Assembly: GCF_905220415.1 (NCBI RefSeq) | Contig: NC_059555.1 | Coordinates: forward strand, 8,362,001 to 8,426,000 | Direction: 5' to 3' | Source: Colias croceus | Lineage: Eukaryota; Arthropoda; Insecta; Lepidoptera; Pieridae | Length of the DNA stretch: 64,000 nt | Part shown: one piece after another, positions 12,201 to 24,200 of the stretch | Position numbering within the stretch: position 1 is the stretch's first letter | Layout of the letters: each line of letters opens with the position of its first letter | Made by a program: the position numbers and the translations under genes | The notes under the pieces: model-generated | The model's database searches: none | Seen by the model: the letters and a program-made list of their open reading frames with translations, nothing else | What the model was told of the DNA's origin: nothing

Positions 12201-15200
12201 GCAAATATATGCGTAAAATTAAATTATATAACATCAGATATTAAATCTAAATCTCTAATATATGGAAGAAATAATATTAACAAGAACTTCGGGGATCATG
12301 ATTTAATTCATATTAATTCATAGCAGTGTAATATATTCCGGAAATTCGCCTGCTATCGCACTAATGTTAGTGAACTTTAGTACCATTTTTTATTGTCATA
12401 GATAACCGAATAATAATTTTAGTTACAATGTTTTAAAAATCTTTATGTATATCCCCTTTCGTAATATAATAAATTTAACACTTATGTATAGTATAAAACA
12501 AAGTTGCTTTCTCTGTCCCTATGTATGCTTAAGTCTTTAAAACTACGCAACGGATTTTGATGCGGGCTTTTTAATAGATTGAGTGATTCAAGAGGAAGGT
12601 TTTAGTATATTATTTATTAGGTTTTAGACTAAGCGGGCGAAGCCGCGGGGAGAAAGCTAGTAATATAATAAATTCAACACTTCTACGTACTTAGTTTGGG
12701 TTAGTCTTTGTAGGTTTTAATGTGGATATTTATAAATTTCCAGGTGGTACTAGAAGTAGCCCACCGCGTGGACCAAGAGGGCGTGGTGGCCGTGGACTCG
12801 GTGGTGGAGAAGCTGATCTTCAAACCGCAGGATGTGGTCTCGATCCGCGCCAAAGACTCGGACCTCGAGTATGCGACGCACGACGTGTTCCAGACAGACA
12901 GCGCTATATCTAGCAAATTTAATGGTGAGATGTGATAAATTGATTGTTTGCGTATAGACGACCAAAACATAACTAAAATGATATTAAGGAAAAATCTATG
13001 AAGGTAAGGGTTAATATACTGCTTAATAATTTCCCCAGAAATAGTATTTTGCACTCTTTAAATGAAAAACATATATTTCGCAATGCATAAACCACACAGA
13101 CTACATAAAATGATATTAAATTGTATTACTGTGCTATGCATAAGCTATGCTATAAGCTATACGTCCTACTTCCTATCCTACTAATATTATAAATGCGAAA
13201 GTTTGTGAGGATGTGTGTGTGTTTGTTACTCTTTCACGCAAATACTACTGAACCGATTACAATGAAATTTAGCACACATATATAGGGTAACTTGGATTAA
13301 CACATAGGTTTTATCCCGGAAATCCCACGGGAACGGGAACTATAGGGTTTTTCTTTGTAAACGCGGTCGAAGCCGCGGGCGAAAAGCTAGTTAAAAATAA
13401 TTCTCGAACGGTAGCCGGTATAGCAGCAAAATTTGTCTTCAGTTCTTTCCAATTGTGTTTTAAAGTGTTTACAACAACAACAAAACTTTTAATTTATTAT
13501 CACATAAACTTTATCACTATTCATTTCACACAACACGTGACACCTTCCAGGCAATGGCCGTTCAGCAGAAGAGCGGCAACTAGAGCCGTGGGACGGCTGC
13601 GATGGAGACACAGGCGACTCACCGTCACTCAACGGCGACGCTCGGCTCGATGACTTAGACCTCGATAGAGCAAACGGCTGGGACGCTAACGACATGTTCC
13701 GCAAGAACGAAGAGGTGTACGGTGTGCACAGCACGTACGATCACTCGTTAGCTGGATACACGCTACAACTGCAGAGGAAAGACACGCAGGACTATAGGTG
13801 AGTGCTGGGCGATAGGGGCGATAGTCGCTTGGCAATCTTTCGTGCCAGCGGCAGGGTCGGGAAGGACATGGATCAGGAAGAATGAGGAGGTGTACGGTGT
13901 GCACAGCACGTACGATCACTCGTTCGCTGGGTACACGCTACAACTGCAGAGGAAAGACACGCAGGACTATAGGTGAATGCGGGCAAAAGGGGTGATAGTC
14001 GCTTGGCAATCTTTCGTGCTAGTGTTCGTTAATGCTTAGGTTCCTACGACTCAAATATTTAATCTTACTATACAAGTAAATTTACAGTGTACTGCGAATT
14101 TCATTTGTACCTTTTTGTCAAAATTAATTTGTCCTAATTTTCAATCACAAGAGCATTAAAATTGTCCTAATTTGTAAACAAAATAATTGTCCTAATTTGC
14201 ACCCACAGTAATATAAAAATTGTCCTAATTAATAACCAGGGAAGCAGAAGCCAAAGCGGAAGAGATAGCAGCGGAAATAGAAGGTGCGGCGACGTATAAA
14301 GCTCGCATTGAACTGGAGAACGGCGACGAGGAGGAACGGTTCGCTGCTGTACTCCGCCCCCCGCAAGAACAGCCTAAATATGTCATACCTAATAAGAGAA
14401 AGAATGGACAGGTGAGGATATTGTTTATATATAAGGTGTTTTAAAATAATACGTTGTTCACGCTTTAAATGGCTTAAAATTCGGGTAACTGCTTGATTCT
14501 TATAGGCAAGCGAGTGAGATGTAATATGTTTTATGTATGATGTATGTGGTTGAAAGACCATGGCTTGTAACTTATTAAACGGTTTTAAATACAATGTTGA
14601 AAAAATTACCAACTCCACGAAGTCGGAGCCGGAGGCCCGCAAAAAAAAACAAAACAAATTTAATTTAAAAACTAATTAAAATGAAATCGAAATACAATTA
14701 GACGTTATCTACGTATGATGCACGTATTCGTCTTGCAATCGTCAATTCACGCGAGCGTGCTTTTTCCGTAAACAATAAGCTTTAAGTTACATATTAAAAA
14801 AAAACAAAGATATTTCATACATACACATAATATTTTTTTTTTAAATAATAAATGTTTACATCTACAGCAGCAGCAGCAGGCCGGCAAGCCGGTGAAGGGT
14901 GGCAGTGGCGGGTCGCCGGGCGCCAAACGTGACAAAGAGCCGCGACCGCCCCGACACCATCTCACGCCGCCCGCTGACCATGTCGTATGTAACTCTTGTC
15001 ACTTTATGGTAGCCTGGTACTCGATATAAAAAAAAAAAACCTGTGGCACTCGGGGACTGCCGCGGTAAAGCTACTATGCCTTCAAGCCACACCTCCGCCC
15101 GTCGGAGTGGGGAGCGTGAGGTTTTTTCGTTACGGAATTTCTCGATTCGGTCCCCGCGCTCAAGGCCCGCGATAGAAGCTATGCAATAGCTTAAAATTAC

Positions 15201-18200
15201 GATTTTTTTTAAAAACGAAGAAAAAATGATCTAGAAAACTATTAATGATATTGTGATTGATTCCGTGAAACTACAAACTGGCCCGCTAAACATGCGGTAT
15301 GTGCATCTTTTGACACTTTATAATAGCCTTTTGTTATAAATTAATTCCCAACTGGCAACCCGAACCGAGTGGGTGGTTATAAAAGTGAGCTGAAGTTGGG
15401 CTTTCGGATGTAACGGTCGTTTTGGTTTTGCTTAGTTGTGTTAATAATTATTTTGAATTATTATAATTACGCGCGTTAAGTACACGAATTAAATTGGCCG
15501 ACCTGCGAAGGCGCTAAAAAAACGAAATAAACTTTATAATAATAATTTATTGTATGATAATTACATTATAAATTATATCTAACTTAACAACCTCCCTCCG
15601 ATTCAATGTTGGAATCAAGAGTGCCTTGTCTTCGGTGGGGTGGGCATCACGGTGATTGCTGGAATCGCAGGTGTGCGGGATGTCGCACTTTACTGGGTAT
15701 AAGTCCTCACTGGGTGGATTCTCCGATTTACGTGATTCTTTTTTTGTTCGATGCGGGATGGTGTCGAATTGGTCCCATAAAAATTTTATTCGGATAGGCC
15801 CAGTAGTTTTTATTTTATGAGCATTTTTGTCTGTAGGTATTTGTAAATTTTGCAAGTGCAAGTTTGAAGTCGGTTGTTTTTAACGCAGTTATCACTTGTT
15901 ATATAGTAGGTTATATTATGTACGTGACACACGTTCTATCTGGCAAAGCCATAAAAACAGCTACTGTTCAAAATAAAAATAACAAATAAACGTATATGTG
16001 TCCAACAGGTGACGAGTCCGGCGGCAGTGAGCGGTGCGGGCGGTGCGGGCGGTGTGAGCGCGGGCAACAAGAGCTACGCGGCGCAGGCGGCCGGCCACCA
16101 CGCGCCGCCCTTCCCGCACCATGCGCACGCGTTAGTGTTATTGTACATAGAAATCATTGTAAAAATAATGTGTGCATGTACTAGTGTACACACGTAAGAA
16201 GTGAAACTTCTTTATGACCTTTTCAAAAAATAATTTACTATATGCAACTTTACAGAAATACGTCGAATCACGCGTGGTAGGGATAAGAAAAAGATGGCGC
16301 GTAACGGAAAAATTTCACGCGTAACGAAATAATGTTCACTAAATTTTTTTCCAACCCCGATAAAGAAGTTTCACTTCAAAAATGTAATGCATCCACAGGA
16401 AAGTTTTAGTATATAATTTATTATGTTTTATACAAAGCGGGCGAAGCCGCTTGCGGTAAGCTAGTAAAAAAGCTTGATAAAATTATCAATGCAAATGACT
16501 AACCAAACTAATAATTTTGCAGACCGTCAAACAACAAAATGAACGGCGAGCCTCGAACCCCGGTCCCGGCGCGGCAGGGCTTCCCGCCGCACCACCATCA
16601 CGTTAGTACCACACCCCACCGTTATCAATACCACCCTTATCAGTACCGCCCGTATCGAAATAACTCTTATCAACATCGATATCAGACGAATCGTTCTTAT
16701 CAATCGAATTATAGACCTTATGGAGGGAGGGGTAGAGGTAGATATTGGAATGAATATTAAAAAAAAGTGACTTAAAAGTGCATTTGAAAATAGTGTTTAA
16801 ATGGACAAGATTTATTTCTGGGTAATTTTGTTGCTAATTTTTGTTAATTGAAAAGTATTGTAATTTTTTTATTTTCATAGTGACATAATGACATCTCATA
16901 GTGGCAATAATAATTGTGATTGCCATTTTGACGCGTACAAACGCGTATTGTACAAAATATTTGATGAAATAAATAATTTTCCTTGAATTTTAGTATTTAA
17001 GTTTGTTCCCAACCTGTTTAAACATCCCAAAAAAAAGTTAAAAGTAGCATTGTAAACAAACTTTATTTTAAATATTAAAATGGAATTTAACTATTAATAA
17101 AAGAAATCCTAGAAACTTGGCAACAGAAACATGCTAAAATATGAAAAATTAATGAAATGTATTCTACAGTAAAATAAAATAATATATTATAGTAAGTCAA
17201 CATGTAAACAATTTTAATAGGTAATCAATGAAAACGGAAACTATATACTTGCATGTTAATAGACACTTTCTAAACAGAGCGGAGCGTCAGAGCCACCAAG
17301 TCGAGGCGGCCGTGGGCACGCACCACCAGATCCTCGGGAACCACGGGATCCTAGAGACCAAAGGGACCCCAGAGACCAAAGGGACCCTAGAGACCAAAGG
17401 GACCCTAGAGACCAACGGGATCCTAGAGACCAACGGGATCCCAGAGACCAACGGGATCCCAGAGACCAACGGGATCCGAGAGACCAACGGGATCCCAGAG
17501 ACCAACGCGATCTCAGGGAACCTAGAGACCCACGGGAACAACGCGACATCAGGGAACAAAGGGACCCGCGGGACCAACGTGAAATCAGAGAACAAAGGGA
17601 CCCCAGAGAACAAAGAGACCCGAGAGAACAAAGAGATCCGAGGGAACAACGGGATCCCAGAGAACAAAGGGAAATTAGGGAACCTAGAGAACCTAGGGAA
17701 CCGAGAAGACAAGATGAATTACAGGTACATATTTAAAATTATGTATAATATTGACAAAAATAAAACATTATTGATCAATCTATTTGACAGTTAATTGATG
17801 TTTACCAGAATTAGTATTATAAATTACTAGCGATCCGCCCCGGCTTCGCCCGTGGTACATGTTTACGTTTTCTCTACATAAGATCCATCCTCATACTTCA
17901 AGAAATATAATAAAAAAAAAGAATTATCGAAATCTGTTCAGCCGTTCTCGACTTATGCGCTTACCAACACATTTTGCGATTCATTTTTATATAAATTATT
18001 ACAAATCGTTATGATATTTCTCAAAATAAGTTGTTCATTTTCGGTCACATTATGTGTACCTTTAACTCTTCTAAAACAAGCAAGCTGTCATCAAGTTGCA
18101 ATCATAAAATAATACTCTTACAGGAGCTGCGCAAGTTCGGTCAAGAGTTCAAGCTGGTGTCCGGCGCGGTGGGCGTGCCCGTGGGCGCGGCGAACGTGGC

Positions 18201-21200
18201 CGTGAACGTGGGCGTGGGCGTGCCCGTGGTCGTGGGCGTGGGCGCGGCGCCCACACAACCCGTGATACCGCCCGCGCAGGTGATGCAAGCAGCGCCGCAT
18301 AATCCTCAACCACAAGTTAGTTACAATACTTAAAAAACCTTAGTATCACTCTAATACCGATAAACAGTAATGCAGTTGAAAAGCATCAAACAATATATTT
18401 AAAGCTTTGTCTATTACTTAGATAATATAAAATAATGTTACAGAAGCTGAGTGACTTGATAATTTTGCTTTTTAATTCGATTGTTCACCTTTTTTATTTT
18501 AGACAAACCGACTATTGTTTTTACTGAATGTGCTGATCTCTGTTTATATTTTTTTATTTATTTAATTCTTTATTGCACACACAAAAGTAAAAGAGACACA
18601 TAAAGAACATATAAGAGGAAAGTATGTACAAACGGTGTTAGTTAAAAGAGCTACGTAATAGCATTTTGCACTGTGTAAATCTGGTATTACAGATTTAACG
18701 ACATTTTAGAGAAGATACAATATAACTCCTACTATGACTACATATTAAGTACTCTTCAAAATTAAATTATTTTACTTGTCTATATTGCTAACATATTAAA
18801 ATGTATATGCATCTACATTGCAGTCACAGCCATGTCCCGTGGCAGCGAGTCCACCAGAAGTGTCTGCTAATGTAGGCCCACCGTCAGAACCACACAAACG
18901 GCCAGCTAGAGCACCGGAACATCACAAGGTTAATATTATATATTATATTTATCTTTTTTATTTTTGTACACTTGTTATATGTAATGCTATTGGGCAAATA
19001 GATAACATTTGCACAGAATGACGCAATGTAGTATAAAATACACAAACTTTTAAAGTTTTTGATGATATTCTTTGAATAAAAAACATGATTATATTCATCT
19101 CTTTACCGATCTAAGTTCTTTTTATGTATTTAGGATTGCCAAATTTAAAAAAGTTTAAAATTTGTTATGTTTTGTTTGATGATTATGTGACTTGTTGTTT
19201 TTGTTGATATAATTAAAATTATTCATGACAACATTAGATTGTTAAAACCGTTATTATTTAAATTGCACCGTTTGAATGTGTTGACAAAACGTGGTTTGTA
19301 ATACTTGCTTGCACATTTTATTTCATTTAACTGTGTTAACGATCTTACATAATTTTCTGTATTTCATGAAGTATCTTACCTATATATAATTTACCCCCAG
19401 CCACCCCCAGTACCAAAACCGGAAGAGCCCGAAGAGCGCAGCGCTCACAGCGGCTCCCCACGAGAAGCAGCATCCCCCAGCGTGGAGCGGGCCACGGCAA
19501 CCCTCAAGAAGTCCACCCTCAACCCCAACGCGAAGGAGTTCAACCCGAGCGCGAAGCCCTTCACCCCCCGCAGTCCCACCACCCCGTCGCACAGCAGGTA
19601 CACTGAATTCAATTTTAATATAAAGAAAATATTTTAAGAATACTGGTATCCTTACTGTACCATCACAGTATATATTTAATAATATTTTGCATGTACACAA
19701 AAGCTCCGACTTACACACAAGAGTAGGAGATAGACACGATTATGGCACAAGGAACAGGAATAGAATTGAAATGCCATTTTTCCGATTAGCTAAAGTTAAA
19801 AATTCATTTATGGGTCAAGGTATACGCTTTTACAATAGAATTCCTCACAATATTAAAGAGTTTAGTAGTTCTAAATTTAAAACTTATATAAAAAATGTAT
19901 TAGTTCAGAGAGCGTACTACAATATTCAGGAATATATGGACGATAAAAACCCATGGAGGGTTGTCGCGTAAAAACCACAAGACAGTTCATTGGCATATTA
20001 TGTAGTTAGATATAAGTTTCATATATTGTAATATTTACATGATTTTAAAAGAGCAACTATGGAGTTTCTTGCCGATTCTTCTCCATAGATCACTGCTTTC
20101 CGAATCGGTGGTAAATGTTAAAATAATTATGTAATGACGATTCGAAAGTGCTACTAAATAGTAGTCTAATTGAATAAATGAATGTTTGAGTTTGAGTTTG
20201 AGTTCAACTGACGAAAATTCCGCGAATTTTTATTAGGGAATTTAAATCGCAAGAATAAAATCCGCAGAACACAATGAAACACAATAAAATAAATTGTAAT
20301 CTGATTATAATTATTATGTATAGACCTATCAAATAGAATAGTACCCATAATTAAATATATGAGAAGCGGTTACTTCAATTTTGGAGATTTATACACTAGT
20401 TCATTTCAATCTTTCAGTTTGGTTCGAATCAAAGAATTACTATTATAACATTAATTAATATAATCTCGGCTAGTGTTAAAACGTCTCTAATTTTCGTATT
20501 AAATTTGTAACAAGGATTAATAGGAAGTTATTCTTGAATAAAGTCATTTTTGGCGAAATCGAACCTTTGTAAATTATTTATATATGAATAAATATGTTCG
20601 AGTTTGAATTTTATTTTATTAGCTAGCATTTTATATTGCCTTTTTATTTTAGTATTGAACACTAGAAATATACAGCAAAATGGAATCTAACAAAACTTGC
20701 ATTTCCCAGACCGCACACACCAAGCACGCCGATGGGCGTCGGTGGCGTGGGCGTGGGCGGCGTCGGCGTGGGCGTGGGACTCGGTGGCGTGGGCGTGGTC
20801 GGCGCTGGCGTGAGCTACGTGCCCGCACCGCCACCGGGACCGCATATGGTGAGTTAGTTATATAGTTTATTTGTATGTTCATTCAAATTTATAAAATAGT
20901 ATTTTAGAGACATAAATTGTTTTTTTAACACGCTTCACCTGTGTATGTTTGTGAGTTTGTATGTTAACTCTATTTTTACAAAAGGACAGATTTCAAACTT
21001 TATTTAAATAATAGTAAAAAAAGCAAAAAAGTACCCTTCTTTTTAGTTTTGTCACTACATAGGATGTATATGGATAAAACTAAATCACTCAATCGATTTT
21101 AGAAATTTAATTTAAATATCCGTGCCTACATAAATAATTCAACATTTTAGTATTGTTCATGATGTCTGTATAAATGAATGAATACTCTTAATAACTGTGT

Positions 21201-24200
21201 ACGAATAAATAAATAAATAAATAACTCGTCAATTGTTCCGCCAGCCCCACTTCCAGATGGCAGCAGTGCCGTACGCCATGATGGCGGCAGCAGCGGCAGC
21301 TTCACAGCAACCACCGGCTTATTTACCGCACCCACATCCCGTGAGTTACATTTTAATCTGTATATATTATAATAATTAAACCCGTTTTCCTTGGTCACGG
21401 CAGCACGCGTGATCGAGTGGACCGTTTTCGATAATTCTTTTTTTATAATATTCCTAAAGTCAAGTAGTACGTGACCATGGGCGAAGCCGGGGCGGACCGC
21501 TAGTATATTAATATGAATTAAAATGTGGGTGTGTGTCGAGCACACGTGTCAGAAGTGAAACTTATTTGGCAAGATTCAAAGATACCAAAATCGTCGCCTT
21601 ACTTAATGATGTGACGGTATTGGCATGCATCTCAATGCACCTAAAGAAATTTCACTTAAAAAAAAATATTTTATTACTGTATAAATCAAGTTTTAAAAAT
21701 GAGTAATGTGATGTTTGCATACTTACCGTCGTGTAAGATAACTCAAAGTTTAAAAAAAAATGTTCGTTTTGACAGCAAAATGTAGGTCAGATATTGTATT
21801 ATTTTCGCCGAGTTCAAGCGAAGAGAACTGGCGTATGATATTTCTGCGTTCATCCGCAGTACTGAACGGTTTTTCAACTGAGTTTGTTTTTCTTTCAAAA
21901 TACTAGATAAAATATAATATGAATTTGATATTTTTGGTATGATGGTATTCAAATGCTTTATAAATATAAATTTATAAAAATATAATATGACAGAATTTTC
22001 AAATGGGAAAAAATTGTTGAAAAAAAGTTCTACATGCGTCACACTACCTATGGACCTACGGAGATACAGCTGACGGTCGCAAGTGACAGTAAAAGTCCCT
22101 GATGCATTTTAAGTTTCTCTCTAGAGAAAATAATTGACCGAAAATGTACCTGGCTCCCGTACTAAACCGCAGCAATACTTCTATATAAAAAAATAAGGGG
22201 CACACGCATTATACATCTGTTTCACTGATCGATTTTCTTTAGGGACAAATAGGTGATCAGCCTTCTGTGCCAGACCGAGACATTTTTTTTTCTTCGTCTC
22301 CACCGAGAAACGAACCCAGCATTTTATTTATTGCACACAAATAGAAAATACAAATTTTACTTAATAGGAGGACCTAATAAGTCAAAAGGCGGTTTTATTG
22401 CTACAAGCAATTTCTTCCAAGCAACCCATTCGATCAGTGACATAGTTAAAAGTACTAGGGATGATTATGTACACAATAAAATAGAACAAAAAATAGATAT
22501 CACATGAAAGTACCCCTCGGTTCGAAATGAAACTCGGTACAAAGGGCATTGAAACGACAAACACTAAAAATTGACTTATTACGTGTCTATATGCATAAAA
22601 TTATCTCAAAATGATCTCTCCCAGGTAGATTATTATTATTAACAGTTTATTGGAAGAAAGTAGGTTCATTCATTACATAAAAACACACATACATTACATA
22701 AACTACTACCTAGTAACTAGATATATTACTTACATATATTTTTTTTATGTAAGTAATGTAATGAATACCTACTTTCTTCCTGTAATAATAATAATCTACC
22801 TGGGAGTGATTATTTGGAGATAATATTATGCATATAGACACGTAATAAGTCTATTTTTAGTGTTTTTCGTTGTACTCATAAGTGAATATTTACCTCCAAA
22901 TATCTCGGTAATGTGACGCTTTAGGGTACTATGTTATGAGACATTTTTTGTTCGTCTATGTGTCCTCTATACATACATACCACTTTAATCGTGCGCCGAT
23001 TTTGAAAAAAAATCAAAATGGCGGCGAGCCGCGGCGGGTCGATATGCCAGCGTCCATACAAAAAGTTTCAAACTCCTTTATTGAGATGATGAATGTGCAG
23101 CCGGGCAACGGGCACATGGAGATGGGTTGCGAGTGCCGGCAGTACGGCCCGCCCATACTGCTGCTGGCCGACAAGCGCGACCGACACGACGCGGTGAGCG
23201 TGTGGGGTGCCCTTTATAACTAAACAACAAATAAGAATGTGTGCGTGTACTAGTGTACACACGTAAGAAGTGAAACTACTTTACGGCATTATTTTTAAAA
23301 AATAATGTACTATATGCAACTTTACAGAAATTCGTCGAATCACGCGTGGTAGGGATAAGAAAAAGATGGCGTGTAACGGAAAAATGTCACGCGTAACGAA
23401 AAAATGTTACACTAAATTTTTTTCCAACCCCGATAAAGAAGTTTCACTTCAAAAAACTTTTTGAAATAACACCACTGTATAAGCATTTTTTTTTTTTGCG
23501 AATAAATTCATTTCATTTTTAATATTTTAGAGATCGAAATGTGAAATTACCTAATATTTTGGAAACTAACCTTATTTTGTTAGGGCATAGTATTTTGAGC
23601 TACACAATGTTATATGATAATATCTTTTGTCTGCGATCAAATTAACTACGATTAACTTTGATAAATTCCATTTTTTTTTTTTAAGTAAATTTTGTTGAAG
23701 TCAAAACAAAAGGCTCTGGTCTTGTTGTTTTATAGAACTTCTAGTAAATGATTCGGAAGTACTGTAAAATAATCGAGAACATATTTGGAATCTTTTATAT
23801 ATTGAAAATAATAACCAACCACCACCAAGAATTTAGAGACTGGCCCTTGTAATATTGAAAATGATTGAAGGCTTTTGCAATTTTTTCTACTAAAATGTTT
23901 GGAAGTCATTGGTCACCCCATTTCGTGTTATTTTTGCGTGTGTTACCGCCCTAAAACTTTTATTGAACTTCTAATCTAATAATCCATAAAATTGAAGTGT
24001 TTTTAATCAGTTTGCAGTGTGTGTTTTTTACTAATACGATTTTTCCAGAGGTTAATAAAACAATGAATAATATTAAATAATTTATTGTACTTTATAAAAT
24101 TTCTTTTCACAAATACATTAAAATATCCTTAATTTCACTACATTTAATTTAGGAACTTCATAATTATATATCCACAGGATAATAACTACACATATAAACT

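Larger units (their letters stand above)
3230..12743 (+). other. Large Atx2 intron filled with transposon remnants
   Basis: No exon was found in 9.5 kb. Contents from left to right: a mariner-like end near 3400-3415; a degenerate repeat near 3960-4140; MITE B copies (4335-4500, 9326-9459, 10831-10946); an inverted Helitron-end remnant (4727-4876); a diverged ~150-bp tandem duplication (5196-5478); Helitron-like copies at 5702-5912, 6579-6761, 6860-7046, 7534-7754, 9726-9946, 10432-10615 and ~12480-12660. A short ORF at 8880-9122 has no supporting signals. From 10950 to 12475 nothing recognisable was seen. Confidence 0.7.

Noticed and set aside
17228..17794. 188-codon ORF starting with Met through the 18-bp repeat, and two long minus-strand ORFs over it
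   Set aside because: They are by-products of a stop-free repeat. The frame fixed by the neighbouring Atx2 exons (phase 0, SGASEPPSRGG then RDPRDQ) is different.
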